Assembly (NCBI GenBank): GCA_964446485.1
Contig: CAYUOU010000006.1
Coordinates: forward strand, 17,780-81,779
DNA from: JBDRRP01 sp964446485
GTDB lineage: Bacteria; Desulfobacterota; Desulfobacteria; Desulfobacterales; JBDRRP01
Direction of reading: 5' to 3'
Length of the DNA stretch: 64,000 bases
The notes below the pieces were generated by a model. That model saw only the letters and a program-made list of their open reading frames with translations. It was not told the origin of the DNA and did no database searches. The position numbers and the translations under genes were made by a program. Each line of letters begins with the position of its first letter. The first letter of the stretch is position 1. Below, in pieces: positions 45,906 through 55,312 of this stretch.

Positions 45906-48020
45906 ATGGTTAGAAAAACGGCAAAGGAAACGGCAGAAACCAAACGAAAGATTGCTGCCGCATCCAAGAAGGCCCCCACAGCCAAGAAAAAGATCGTTGC
46001 CCCCAAGAAGGGCTCAGTGAAATCCGCCGGGGGGGCGAAGGCTGAAAATAAGGCCTCGCCAAAGCGGGCTGCACCCCCAAAATCCTCACCGGCAAAGGCC
46101 GCATTAAAGGCGGTCAAGCCCGCCAGTCGCCTCGCAGCCGCATCTGCCACTCAGAAACCGGCGAAGCAAGCGGCGCCGGCCAAGAAGTCTGCGTTCAAGA
46201 AGGTGGCGGCCAAGAAGTCTGCAGCCAAGAAAGCACTGCCCAAGAAGACGGCACCTTTGGAAACGCCCGACGATGACAAGGGCGCTGAAGATAGCAAGGT
46301 ATTTACGGAAACGGCCATTCGAGCCCTGCTTACCAAAGGACGCTCCCAGGGCTTTCTCACCTACCAAGAGATTAACGACGCGTTGCCCGAAAACATGCTC
46401 TCTGCAGAGCAGATGGACGAGACACTGATGCTTTTTGAGGACAACGGTATCGACATTGTCGACGATCAGAAGAAGAAACTCATTCCGAAAAAGGATGGGA
46501 AAAGGGCAGCCGGCGCTGCCGCCGGACCAGATGCCGATTTCGGCAGCGTCACCGATCCGGTGAAGATGTACCTTCGTGAGATGGGCATGGTGACGCTGCT
46601 CAGCCGTGAAGGTGAAGTCGAGATCGCAAAAAAGATCGAAGCCGGAGAACTGGAAGTGCTGCGGGCGCTGCTCGATACCACCACGGGTGTCAATTGTATT
46701 CTCGATCTGGGTTCAAATGTCGAGCGAGGGGAATTGCGGCCGAAGTACGTTCTCCGAGATATCGATGAAGGTGAAACCGTCGCCGATGAGCTGCTACAGG
46801 CGGGACGATTCATCAATACCATCGCCTCCATTAGGGACATCCACGCCGAAAGCACTGCATTTCGCGAGAAGCTCTTTAATGAGAAGCTCGACCCGGACGA
46901 GCAGCGGCGTTTGCGCCGCGCCATCAACCGTCGAACCAGCAAGATCTTTGATGTGCTCCGGGAGTGGCGGCTGGAGGGCGGCATCATCGACAAGGTGGAG
47001 ACCGTTGTCAGGAGCCAGATAGAATGGTTCGATGCCATGAACCACATGATTACCATGTGTGCCGACTCCATGGGGGTGCCGGTTACCGAACTCAGGATGT
47101 CGCTGAAAACGAAAAAGGGTTTCATGAAATGGCTTCAGGGTAAGAGCGGCCTGACACGGAATGAGGTCGGCGCCCTTTATGGTGAGCTGAAACTGATCAT
47201 CGAAGACATCGATGCTCGGGAGAACGAAATCAAGGCCAGAAGCCGTACTCTCAAACGCATCATGTCGGGGGTGGAGGACGGCCGTCTGCGGGCCAAGTTG
47301 GCCAAATCTGAACTTACCCGTGCCAATCTTCGGCTGGTGGTGAGCATTGCAAAAAAATACACCAATCGAGGGCTGCAGTTTCTCGATCTGATCCAGGAGG
47401 GCAACATCGGTCTGATGAAAGCCGTTGACAAATTCGAATACCGGCGCGGTTACAAATTCTCCACCTATGCGACCTGGTGGATCCGGCAGGCCATCACACG
47501 GGCGATTGCGGACCAGGCTAGGACCATCCGGATACCGGTCCACATGATCGAGACTATCAATAAATTGATCCGCACTTCCCGCTACCTGGTTCAGGAGCTG
47601 GGGCGGGAACCCAGCCCCGAGGAGATCGCCGGAAAGATGGAGATCCCTCTCGACAAAGTCCGCAAGGTGCTCAAGATCGCCCGTGAGCCGATATCCCTGG
47701 AGACACCCATCGGTGAGGAAGAGGACAGTCATTTGGGAGACTTCATCGAGGACAAAAAGTTCATGCTGCCTTCGGATGCGGCAGTTAATTTGAACTTGGC
47801 CGAACAGACCCGAAAGGTGCTGGCGACGTTGACGCCACGGGAAGAGAAAGTATTGCGCATGCGGTTTGGCATCGGAGAGAAAGCCGACCATACGTTGGAA
47901 GAGGTAGGGCAGGATTTTGCGGTGACCCGCGAGCGGATCCGGCAGATTGAAGCGAAGGCCCTTCGAAAGCTGAGGCACCCCACACGGAGTCGTAAACTGA
48001 AGAGTTTTATCGATAACTAG
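45906..48020 (+). CDS. rpoD: Primary sigma factor RpoD with histone-H1-like N-terminal tail
   Basis: 704 residues. Sigma region 2 (LIQEGNIGLMKAVDKFEY, FSTYATWWIRQAITRAI), region 3 and region 4 (LREEKVLRMRFG-like, VTRERIRQIEAKALRKLRHP) are intact; the region 1.1 domain begins near residue 131. Residues 1-117 are an extra tail of Lys, Ala and Pro, such as KKSAAKKALPKKTAP, resembling histone H1 or bacterial H1-like tails. The start follows a clear AGGAGGT. The tail is encoded in the same frame and codon style as the rest. Its role is unknown; DNA or RNA binding is inferred. Confidence 0.97.
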   Translation: MVRKTAKETAETKRKIAAASKKAPTAKKKIVAPKKGSVKSAGGAKAENKASPKRAAPPKSSPAKAALKAVKPASRLAAASATQKPAKQAAPAKKSAFKKVAAKKSAAKKALPKKTAPLETPDDDKGAEDSKVFTETAIRALLTKGRSQGFLTYQEINDALPENMLSAEQMDETLMLFEDNGIDIVDDQKKKLIPKKDGKRAAGAAAGPDADFGSVTDPVKMYLREMGMVTLLSREGEVEIAKKIEAGELEVLRALLDTTTGVNCILDLGSNVERGELRPKYVLRDIDEGETVADELLQAGRFINTIASIRDIHAESTAFREKLFNEKLDPDEQRRLRRAINRRTSKIFDVLREWRLEGGIIDKVETVVRSQIEWFDAMNHMITMCADSMGVPVTELRMSLKTKKGFMKWLQGKSGLTRNEVGALYGELKLIIEDIDARENEIKARSRTLKRIMSGVEDGRLRAKLAKSELTRANLRLVVSIAKKYTNRGLQFLDLIQEGNIGLMKAVDKFEYRRGYKFSTYATWWIRQAITRAIADQARTIRIPVHMIETINKLIRTSRYLVQELGREPSPEEIAGKMEIPLDKVRKVLKIAREPISLETPIGEEEDSHLGDFIEDKKFMLPSDAAVNLNLAEQTRKVLATLTPREEKVLRMRFGIGEKADHTLEEVGQDFAVTRERIRQIEAKALRKLRHPTRSRKLKSFIDN

Positions 48021-48026
48021 CGAGCT

Positions 48027-48053
48027 TGACAAAACCGGCACCGGACTATAGAA
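48027..48053 (+). promoter_or_regulatory. Promoter of tRNA-Met
   Basis: TTGACA and TATAGA with a 15-base spacer (short), immediately after rpoD. The tRNA begins 22 bases after the -10 box. Confidence 0.5.
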
Positions 48054-48075
48054 ATCTTCACGCCATTCGGTCCGA

Positions 48076-48148
48076 GGGCCCATAGCTCAGCTGGCAGAGC
48101 CACCGGCTCATAACCGGTCGGTCCCTGGTTCGATCCCAGGTGGGCCCA
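48076..48148 (+). tRNA. tRNA-Met (anticodon CAT), elongator-like
   Basis: 73 bases without an encoded CCA (ACT follows the acceptor). Acceptor GGGCCCA pairs with TGGGCCC; anticodon stem ACCGG/CCGGT encloses CTCATAA. The anticodon stem lacks the three G-C pairs of initiator tRNA. A tRNA-Ile(CAT) read by TilS modification cannot be fully excluded, but the sequence resembles deltaproteobacterial elongator tRNA-Met. Confidence 0.9.
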
Positions 48149-48306
48149 CTCCCCTCAACCACGATGGGCCGGCAGCTGGCTGCGGGGACGGGTAAACCGG
48201 ATAGAGGACGGGCCGGATCAGGAAGGGCGAAAGGGTGTGGGCGAGGACGGCCACGCCTTTTTGTTTGCCGGCGCTTCCAATTCACGAGACAGGCACGGGT
48301 AAAGCG

Positions 48307-49446
48307 ATGACTCCCACGGTGAAAGACATGGTGCGACTCCTGGGCGATTTGGCCCCTACGGGACTTGCCGAATCCTGGGACAATGTGGGCTTGCAGGTCG
48401 GCGATCCACGTTGGCGGGTTGAGAATGCCTGGGTGGCACTCGACCCCCTGCCGGCGGTGGTCGATGCCGCCGCCAGCGCCGGCGTCCAGTTGCTCATCAC
48501 GCACCATCCGCTGATTTTTAAGCCGCTGTCGGGCATCGATATCAGCGAGGGGACGGGGCGCATCATCGCCCTGTCCATTCGGCACCGGCTGGCTGTGCTT
48601 TCCGCCCATACCAATCTGGACAGCACCGACGGCGGTCTCAACGACATCGCCGCCGATATGTGCGACATGATCGACCTTCGCCCGCTGGTACCCGCCTCCG
48701 TTGACGCCACCGTCAAGCTGGTTGTCTTTGTTCCCGAGGGCGCTGAGGATGCCGTCATGGCGGCCATTGCCGATACGCCGGCCGGCCGCATCGGAAACTA
48801 CACCGGCTGCGCTTTTCGTTCTCCGGGAACCGGCATATTCACTCCCGGCGCCGGTGCCCGGCCGTTTCATGGAAAGCCGGAGGAGACATCGCACGTTGCT
48901 GAATATCGCCTCGAAATTCTGACGCCGCGGCGTCACCTGGAGGCGGTGGTGGCCAGGATCCGGAAAGCACATCCCTATGAGACCATGGCCTATGACGTCT
49001 ATCCCCTGGTGCCGCCGTCTTCGTCGGTGGGCCTGGGGCGTCTGGGGCGTCTGACATCGACGCAGCGATTGCGGGACTATGCGCAGAAGCTGGGTCGGCG
49101 GTTCGACGCCGCCGGGGTCCGCTTTGTGGGAGACCCCGAAATGAAGGTGCAGACCGCCGCCGTGAGTACCGGCAGCGGCGGAAGCCTTCTGGGTGAGTTT
49201 TTTCGATCGGGCGCTGACGTGTTCATCAGCGGAGACATCCGTTACCACGATGCGCGCAGTATCGAAGCGGCCGGCAAGGCGCTCATTGACCTGGGGCATT
49301 TCCCGTCTGAGATGATCTTCGCCGCACCCGTTGCCGAACGTCTGGCATCCGCCGCTTGGCAGTCGGGATTTGAAGTCACCATTACACCCTGCCAGATGGA
49401 AAAGGATCCCTTTCGGTTTTTACCCACCGACAGGCAGCCAGGATAG
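48307..49446 (+). CDS. Nif3-like dinuclear metal centre protein
   Basis: I place the start at 48307, giving 379 residues. The Nif3/YqfO/DUF34 family is recognised by LAESWDNVGLQVGD, ITHHPLIFKPL, VLSAHTNLDSTDGGLND, SGDIRYHDARSIEAAG and LIDLGHFPSE, which provide the two-metal site. A middle insertion (about residues 125-240), with HPYETMAYDVYPL, matches the PII-like insert of the longer members. The cellular function is unresolved (annotated GTP cyclohydrolase I type 2 in places). It lies between tRNA-Met and the zinc-ribbon gene. Confidence 0.9.
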   Translation: MTPTVKDMVRLLGDLAPTGLAESWDNVGLQVGDPRWRVENAWVALDPLPAVVDAAASAGVQLLITHHPLIFKPLSGIDISEGTGRIIALSIRHRLAVLSAHTNLDSTDGGLNDIAADMCDMIDLRPLVPASVDATVKLVVFVPEGAEDAVMAAIADTPAGRIGNYTGCAFRSPGTGIFTPGAGARPFHGKPEETSHVAEYRLEILTPRRHLEAVVARIRKAHPYETMAYDVYPLVPPSSSVGLGRLGRLTSTQRLRDYAQKLGRRFDAAGVRFVGDPEMKVQTAAVSTGSGGSLLGEFFRSGADVFISGDIRYHDARSIEAAGKALIDLGHFPSEMIFAAPVAERLASAAWQSGFEVTITPCQMEKDPFRFLPTDRQPG

Positions 49447-49473
49447 GTGAGGGCTCATTGAGAGGGGACAAGA

Positions 49474-50199
49474 ATGGCAACATTTCGAGATCAACTCGAT
49501 GCGCTGATTAAGATCCAGAAGATTGACTCGCGAGCCCGGGAACTTCGGGGTAGCCTTGCCGGTGTCCCCGATAGATGCGCCCAACTCACGCAGCGGCTGG
49601 AGACGTTTGCCGCTGATGTGGCCGCCCGAACGGCCGAGCGGGACGCATTGAAACAGAGCTATCGCGGTCGTGAGCACCAGGTAAAGGATCTTTCGGTGCT
49701 GGTTGGGCGCAGCAATGCCCGGCTCCAGGAGGTCAAGACCAACAAGGAGTATGAATCGGTCCTCAAAGAAATTGACGATGTGAAACGCCACATATCGGAA
49801 ATCGAGGACATCATGATCACCGATCTTGACGCCATGGACCTGGCCGAAACGGTCGTCGCGGCGGCGGCTTCGACCCGTGAAGCCGCCGAAGCGGACATCG
49901 AAGCAGAGATTGAAACATTGTCCCGAAGGGCAGAGAGGGACAAACAAGAATTGAGCGTTCTCGCGCGGGAAGCGTCGGCGTTGAGCGCCGACGTCGATCA
50001 GGCGCTGCTGACGCGCTACCGTTATATACAGCAGCGGAAACCCGATGCGGTGGCGGTCTGCGAGGTGATCGACGCCGTCTGCCAAGGGTGTAAACTCAGC
50101 ATCCCACAGCAGTTGTACAACAATCTCCAGCGGCAGGAAGCGTTGACGCAGTGCCCCAAATGCGATCGCATCGTTTATTGGCTCAAACGGATTCAGTAA
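49474..50199 (+). CDS. Coiled-coil protein with C4 zinc ribbon
   Basis: 241 residues. The first about 180 residues are a long charged coiled coil with heptads. The C-terminus carries two CxxC pairs, CQGCKLSIPQQLYNNL and CPKCDRIVYW, forming a zinc ribbon. This is the CT398/zf-RING_7 family. Homologues may bind nucleic acid or flagellar/secretion partners, but the role is unknown. Linkage to a Nif3-like gene upstream and rnpB downstream is conserved in many bacteria as I recall. The start follows GAGAGGGGACAAGA. Confidence 0.88.
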   Translation: MATFRDQLDALIKIQKIDSRARELRGSLAGVPDRCAQLTQRLETFAADVAARTAERDALKQSYRGREHQVKDLSVLVGRSNARLQEVKTNKEYESVLKEIDDVKRHISEIEDIMITDLDAMDLAETVVAAAASTREAAEADIEAEIETLSRRAERDKQELSVLAREASALSADVDQALLTRYRYIQQRKPDAVAVCEVIDAVCQGCKLSIPQQLYNNLQRQEALTQCPKCDRIVYWLKRIQ

Positions 50200-50211
50200 C
50201 CATTTTCACTG

Positions 50212-50612
<401 letters not shown>

Positions 50613-50731
50613 CACCCGTTTTTGATTACAACCCGCGTTCGGGCGTGCTGTGCCCGCATCCGCCGGCGACAGGCAAGCTGCCCTGTCGCAGAAGGCGGGC
50701 CGTTAACCCCCGATAGTAAAGAGATCCGTGT

Positions 50732-51544
50732 ATGCTTCTGATTGAAGAACTCTCTGTCGAAGTCGGCGATAAGCCGATCCTGAACAAGATCAACATGGAT
50801 ATACCCAAAGGGGAAACCCATATCCTCTTCGGGCCCAACGGCCATGGCAAGACCAGCCTGATGATGGCTATCATGGGATTTTCCGGCTACGTGGTGACCC
50901 ACGGTAAGATTACCTTCAAGGGAGAAGACATCACCCATATGCCCATTCACGAACGCGCTCGTTTGGGGGTGGGGGTTTCTTTTCAGCGACCTCCCACCAT
51001 CAATGGGTTGAAAACAAAAAGCATGGTGGAAATCTGCGCCCAGGGGCGCCAGGTCGACATTGGTGCCCTCGCCGAGAAACTGAATTTTTCCAGTTTCCTC
51101 AACAGTATCCTCGTCGCGGCTGTGGGGAGCCACCTGGATGTCGGTTCGCGAGTCGTGCTGAATGCCCCGGAAACCCGGGCCGAAATCATCTCCCGGGGGA
51201 TCTCTTCCGGGGGTTCCATCATCGCCCGGGGAGACCTGGTGGGGAACTGCGCCGGCGTCAAGGCCCATCTGGAGTGCAAAGGACTGATCCTCAACAACGG
51301 CCTCATGCAGGCTATTCCAGAACTGTCGGGCACTGTACCCGGGGTGGAGATGTCGCACGAAGCGGCGGTGGGGAAAATCGATCAACGAGAGATTGCGTAC
51401 CTCATGGCCCGGGGCCTGGACGAGGACGACGCCATTTCCACCATTGTCAAGGGATTCCTCAATGTAGACATTGAAGGACTGCCCGCCGGCCTTCAGCAGC
51501 GAATTGACCGGACGATTGAAGAGACCCGGAAGGACATGATGTAG
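50732..51544 (+). CDS. In-frame SufC/SufB chimera (Sms-type remnant)
   Basis: 270 residues in one uninterrupted frame. Residues 1-123 are the N-terminal half of a SufC-type ABC ATPase, with the P-loop FGPNGHGKTS and the Q-loop GVSFQRPPT. At about residue 124 (base 51101) the sequence changes to the C-terminal half of SufB/SufD: SILVAAVGSHLDVGSRVVL, HLECKGLIL, MSHEAAVGKI and YLMARGLDEDDA. The ABC signature, Walker B and H-loop of SufC and the N-terminal half of SufB are missing. Adjacent sufC-sufB genes (the minimal Sms type) seem to have fused by an in-frame deletion of roughly 1 kb. As written it cannot hydrolyse ATP like SufC. An assembly error is a real alternative. Confidence 0.85.
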   Translation: MLLIEELSVEVGDKPILNKINMDIPKGETHILFGPNGHGKTSLMMAIMGFSGYVVTHGKITFKGEDITHMPIHERARLGVGVSFQRPPTINGLKTKSMVEICAQGRQVDIGALAEKLNFSSFLNSILVAAVGSHLDVGSRVVLNAPETRAEIISRGISSGGSIIARGDLVGNCAGVKAHLECKGLILNNGLMQAIPELSGTVPGVEMSHEAAVGKIDQREIAYLMARGLDEDDAISTIVKGFLNVDIEGLPAGLQQRIDRTIEETRKDMM

Positions 51545-51546
51545 CC

Positions 51547-52857
51547 ATGGAGTATCAGAACGCTGCCTGCGATATCTCTTTCGAAGCCAAGGTACGTATT
51601 TTCTGCCACGACTACCTCAAGTGCTTCACCTATATTGCCGGGTTTGACAGTTCCCGGTATCTGTTCACCAAAAAACTATTCTCAGCGCTCATCGGCAATT
51701 CTCAGGTGCTGGAGGATTTTCTCGATTTTCATGGTGCGAAGAACAATACCGAGTGGTACTTTTTCAGGGAACTCTCTGCGGCGGTGAGACACTTGAGCCT
51801 CGGCGGGTATTCTCAGACGCACATTTCCAACCGACTGGTTTTCTACGATCTCGGAGACACAACGGAATTCGAAGCGCAGGGGACCCATACCCTCTATTTT
51901 CTCCGCCAATCGCTGATGAAGCTGGCCCCGGTGATCCTCTCCGAGGCAAAACGGCTGTCTATCCCCATTCCGGAAGAACGCTTCCGCCTGGAGGATTTTC
52001 CCGGGGTGGCCACCAGTCGGATGCTCGATTACGACATCGACGATCTGGACAAGGACGTCCAGAAAAAACACATTGTTAAGATCGCCAGCGACTTTCTGAG
52101 TGTTTACTCACAGTTCGACGAGCTGGGGTTCTATGAGCCCTACGACATCGCCGCCATCCAAAAGATCGTTCCCGAGCAGGTGAACGAAGTCTCTATCCGA
52201 CAGTTTGAAATGGTGGTTCACAATCTTCAGTCCTCTTTCGACACCTACGTGATACACGGCGGCTACCGCTTCGGCAACCGGAACCTGAAGCAGTTGCGTG
52301 GTCACTTTTCCGTCGTTTTCCACCTGCTGCAGCTTATCGGCCGTCTGCTCCATTTCTACGAACGCCATCTGCACCAGACCAGCTACAAGAGTATTTACCG
52401 ACAGGTGCAGGATCGCATGGCGGAATTGGTGGACCCCGAACTGCTTCTGGACCGAACCATCAACTACGGCCTTTATTACGTCTGTCATTATTTGAGCACC
52501 GGTCGTGAGCTGGCGCAGGACATTCTCAATGACAATGTCGAAAAGACCCGCATTACCGTGGGTATTCCCGTCAAGCTCGGGTTTCATTCCCGGCCGAGCC
52601 TGCTGGTTGCAAAAATTGTTCAGCACTATGGCGGGGCCGTTGAAATGATTGCTGGAGGGGATCGCTTCGACGCCAGCAGCGTCCTCGATATTCAATGGGC
52701 GGGAGGCAAAATCCACAAAGAGAATATCACCCACGTGGATTTCGAGGGCGACCTGAGGGCATTGAAAGACATCGAAATTCTAGCCGGTGCCAATTACGGA
52801 GAGGATACCATGGGCAAGGGCATCCCGCTGCCCAAGGAGCTTCAATACCTGCGATAG
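51547..52857 (+). CDS. Protein with C-terminal HPr-like domain
   Basis: 436 residues. Residues about 1-330 are mostly helical with no domain I recognise. Residues about 335-436 resemble HPr of the phosphotransferase system: GIPVKLGFHSRPSLLVAKI places His347 where HPr has its phosphorylated histidine (GLHARPA), and the strand-helix pattern continues to the end. No EI or EII genes are nearby, so phosphotransfer is unproven. The start lies two bases after the SufC/SufB chimera, suggesting translational coupling. The role is unknown. Confidence 0.7.
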   Translation: MEYQNAACDISFEAKVRIFCHDYLKCFTYIAGFDSSRYLFTKKLFSALIGNSQVLEDFLDFHGAKNNTEWYFFRELSAAVRHLSLGGYSQTHISNRLVFYDLGDTTEFEAQGTHTLYFLRQSLMKLAPVILSEAKRLSIPIPEERFRLEDFPGVATSRMLDYDIDDLDKDVQKKHIVKIASDFLSVYSQFDELGFYEPYDIAAIQKIVPEQVNEVSIRQFEMVVHNLQSSFDTYVIHGGYRFGNRNLKQLRGHFSVVFHLLQLIGRLLHFYERHLHQTSYKSIYRQVQDRMAELVDPELLLDRTINYGLYYVCHYLSTGRELAQDILNDNVEKTRITVGIPVKLGFHSRPSLLVAKIVQHYGGAVEMIAGGDRFDASSVLDIQWAGGKIHKENITHVDFEGDLRALKDIEILAGANYGEDTMGKGIPLPKELQYLR

Positions 52858-53035
52858 TCCGTTTGGTGACTACCGGCAGTGCCAGTGGCGGATTGATCGC
52901 CGAGGCAGCCAATGTCTGATTCGCAAGGGTTCGGGCGTCATGTTTTGCTGCTGATTCAGCGCGATCGCCGCGGACAATGACGCCACTGCACGCTGCTGCT
53001 GCCGCCACCGGCGGCGGTTTACCGAGGGAAGATCG

Positions 53036-53731
53036 ATGGTCGGGGCTGTGATCGTGGCTGCTGGTAAAGGCCTACGCATGCAGGCCGCCACGCCGAAGCA
53101 ATATAGGGCGGCGGCCGGTCTGCCCGTGTTGTGCCACACCTTGCGTCGGTTCGACGCCAGCAATTGTGTGGACGTTATTGCCGTGGTCGTCCCCGAAAAC
53201 GACCACGCACTGTGCCGAGAAGAGATCCTGCCGAAAGCCGCCATTGAAACGCCGGTGCAGCTGGTGAGCGGCGGGCCGCACCGCCAGGATTCCGTTGGCA
53301 ATGGTCTCGCCGCCTTAGGCCCGGGTGACGATGATGATTTGATCATTGTGCACGACGGCGTGCGGCCCATGGTGATGCCTCAGGACATTTCGGCCTGCGT
53401 ACGGGTGGCGGCCATCACGGGTGCCTGCATCCTCGGTCAGCCGATGGCCGACACACTCAAGCAGGTCGCCCCAGGGCAACGTATCGTCTCAACCATCGAT
53501 CGGTGTCGGGTCTGGCGGGCTCAAACCCCACAGGTATTTAAACGGCGGATCATCGCCGCCGCTCACAGGGAAGCGCGCACAAAGGGCCTTCTCGCCACCG
53601 ACGACAGCGTTTTGGTCGAAACCCTTGGCGTCGTTGTCAGTATTTTGCCGGCCGGCAATGCCAACATCAAAATCACCACACCTCAGGACCTATCGTTGGT
53701 TTCGATCATCCTCTCGGCCCATAACGTGTGA
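53036..53731 (+). CDS. ispD: 2-C-methyl-D-erythritol 4-phosphate cytidylyltransferase
   Basis: 231 residues. It forms CDP-methylerythritol in the non-mevalonate isoprenoid pathway. The nucleotide-binding start VGAVIVAAGKGLRMQAATPKQY and the IIVHDGVRPMV and RAQTPQVFKRR segments are diagnostic. The start is the ATG at 53036 after GAGGGAAGATCG. ispF, often adjacent, is not present. A possible minus-strand ORF overlaps its last 26 bases. Confidence 0.93.
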   Translation: MVGAVIVAAGKGLRMQAATPKQYRAAAGLPVLCHTLRRFDASNCVDVIAVVVPENDHALCREEILPKAAIETPVQLVSGGPHRQDSVGNGLAALGPGDDDDLIIVHDGVRPMVMPQDISACVRVAAITGACILGQPMADTLKQVAPGQRIVSTIDRCRVWRAQTPQVFKRRIIAAAHREARTKGLLATDDSVLVETLGVVVSILPAGNANIKITTPQDLSLVSIILSAHNV

Positions 53732-53946
53732 CCTTTTCCACCGTGGGATCCAGCCCCATATACGGCTGGCCGTTTTTCATCTCTGTGGCAAGACGGAAGA
53801 CCCCCTTGACACGGTGTGTCGAATTGGGTACAGCATACCCATTGTAGAGGTGTCTGACTGTAACGCCAACGGTGTTGTTCGTGGGATCTACGTCCCTGAA
53901 GCATATCGCCCAGCAAGGTTCTGCGGGCGAATCATCCATTATTGGA
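53706..53946 (-). CDS. Uncertain ORF, no known family
   Basis: A minus-strand frame of about 80 codons from the ATG at 53946 reads with ordinary codon use and includes HLYNGYAVPNSTHRVKGVF and NGQPYMGLDPTVEKVTRYG. It lies in the 331-base gap between ispD and the response regulator and overlaps ispD by 26 bases at the 3' ends. I recognise no domain. It may be a small gene or a chance frame. The gap otherwise shows no RNA or repeat. Confidence 0.25.
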
Positions 53947-54062
53947 TTTCTTGTAGCCGTCCGACGTGAGTTCGCCGACACGGCGGGTCGGCGTGTCTTA
54001 ACCGATGTGCTCATTGGGGCTGCGGTGGGGCTGCATGTCGCTGAGGAGAGAAAGGGAAGACC
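53732..54062. other. Intergenic region between ispD and response regulator
   Basis: 331 bases. On the plus strand there is nothing coding that I accept. The minus-strand candidate ORF at 53706-53946 occupies most of it. The last 30 bases hold the ribosome binding region of the response regulator (GAGGAGAGAAAGGGAAGACC). Confidence 0.4.
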
Positions 54063-55028
54063 ATGAAATCGGCGGATCGCGTTCACATTCTGGCCCTGGA
54101 TGAAGAAGATCTGATCCTCAGGCGCTACGAGCACGCGCTGTGCAGTGAAGAGGCCGCTGCGGCGTCCGGGTTCTCCCTCAGCGTTTCACTCACCACCTGC
54201 GGCAGCGGCAGGGAAGCCATTGCAGCTGTCCAGCACGCCCAAGACACAGGCACCCCTTTTGCGGTGATTTTCCTCGATTTGGGGCCCGGCCGTGGCGAGG
54301 ACGGCTTGAATATCGGTGAACGCATCCGGGAAATCGATGCCATGGCCAATATCGTGGTGGTGACCGGATTGACGGAAACCGCACCAGAAGCCATCGCCCG
54401 GCGCATCGCCCCGGCGGACAAACTGCTTTACCTCCACAAACCCTTCCATACCCTCGAAATTCAGCAGTTTGCTTTGGCACTCAGCGCCAAGTGGCATTAC
54501 GAGCGAATGCTCCAGGAGACCAACGCCGATCTGGCAGAAAAAAACCAGTCACTTGAAGAGAGCCGCCGGTCGTCGGCGGATCACCAGCAACAGCTGGAGC
54601 ATCTGAATAGCCAGTTGTTGGAAACCAACGACGCCTTGTCGGTGCTGGCACGCAATCTTGAGCGTGCGCGAAAGGAATCCGAGAAACAGATTCTTCACCG
54701 CACCCGGACCTTGATTCTTCCCATTGTTGAGCGGCTTCTCGAGGAAAAGGGCATGGACAAGCATCGTTCGGAATTGGAAATGCTGAGAAGCTATATGATG
54801 AACCTTTTCCCAGGGCACACCGAGGAACTCAAGATGGCGGCGCGCCTATCGGCCACTGAGTCCCGGATCGCCGCCATGATCAGAAACGGCATGTCCAGTG
54901 AAGAGATCGCCCGAAACCTCTACATTTCAACGAACACCGTGAAAACCCATCGCAAAAATATTCGCCGTAAGCTCAACCTTCAGAATTCCGGACGCAACCT
55001 TCGGACGTGGCTGAAAAGCCAGACATGA
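54063..55028 (+). CDS. Response regulator with REC, coiled coil and LuxR-type HTH
   Basis: 321 residues. A receiver domain occupies about residues 6-135, with the phospho-acceptor Asp72 in FLDLGPGRGEDG and the conserved lysine in YLHKPF (Lys126). A coiled coil follows (about residues 142-220). A LuxR/GerE helix-turn-helix closes the protein (SATESRIAAMIRNGMSSEE, NTVKTHRKNIRRKL). The acidic pair near Asp13 is present. No sensor kinase is adjacent, so the partner is unknown. The regulator starts the signalling block that follows. Confidence 0.85.
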   Translation: MKSADRVHILALDEEDLILRRYEHALCSEEAAAASGFSLSVSLTTCGSGREAIAAVQHAQDTGTPFAVIFLDLGPGRGEDGLNIGERIREIDAMANIVVVTGLTETAPEAIARRIAPADKLLYLHKPFHTLEIQQFALALSAKWHYERMLQETNADLAEKNQSLEESRRSSADHQQQLEHLNSQLLETNDALSVLARNLERARKESEKQILHRTRTLILPIVERLLEEKGMDKHRSELEMLRSYMMNLFPGHTEELKMAARLSATESRIAAMIRNGMSSEEIARNLYISTNTVKTHRKNIRRKLNLQNSGRNLRTWLKSQT

Positions 55029-55312
55029 CCGGCAACGGGGAGCACGGCGCCAGTGGGCAAAACACCTTCTGGGAGGGTTGCAGCGGCCGCTCGCCGCTGC
55101 GCGGCAGGTCGTCTCTGGGCGTGCTCCTTGCCGTGCCTCAGAAATGGGTATATGGTATGCCCAAGATGGGTGGGTAAAAAACATCCTTGCCTTGTTGCAC
55201 GAGCCCTGTAATATAGGACGGTTCATGGCCGGAGACCCGCTACCCCTTCCCGTCCATTGATGATCGCTCCGGTGTTTCGGTTTGCACCGATGCACCATTC
55301 ACAGGAGGCAGC

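Noticed and set aside
48076..48148. tRNA-Ile(CAT) instead of tRNA-Met
   Set aside because: The overall sequence resembles elongator tRNA-Met; the alternative cannot be excluded without comparison, but I keep Met.
53001..53015. Hairpin GCCGCC-ACC-GGCGGC before ispD
   Set aside because: The stem is short and no T-run follows, so it is not a terminator; no riboswitch core is visible.
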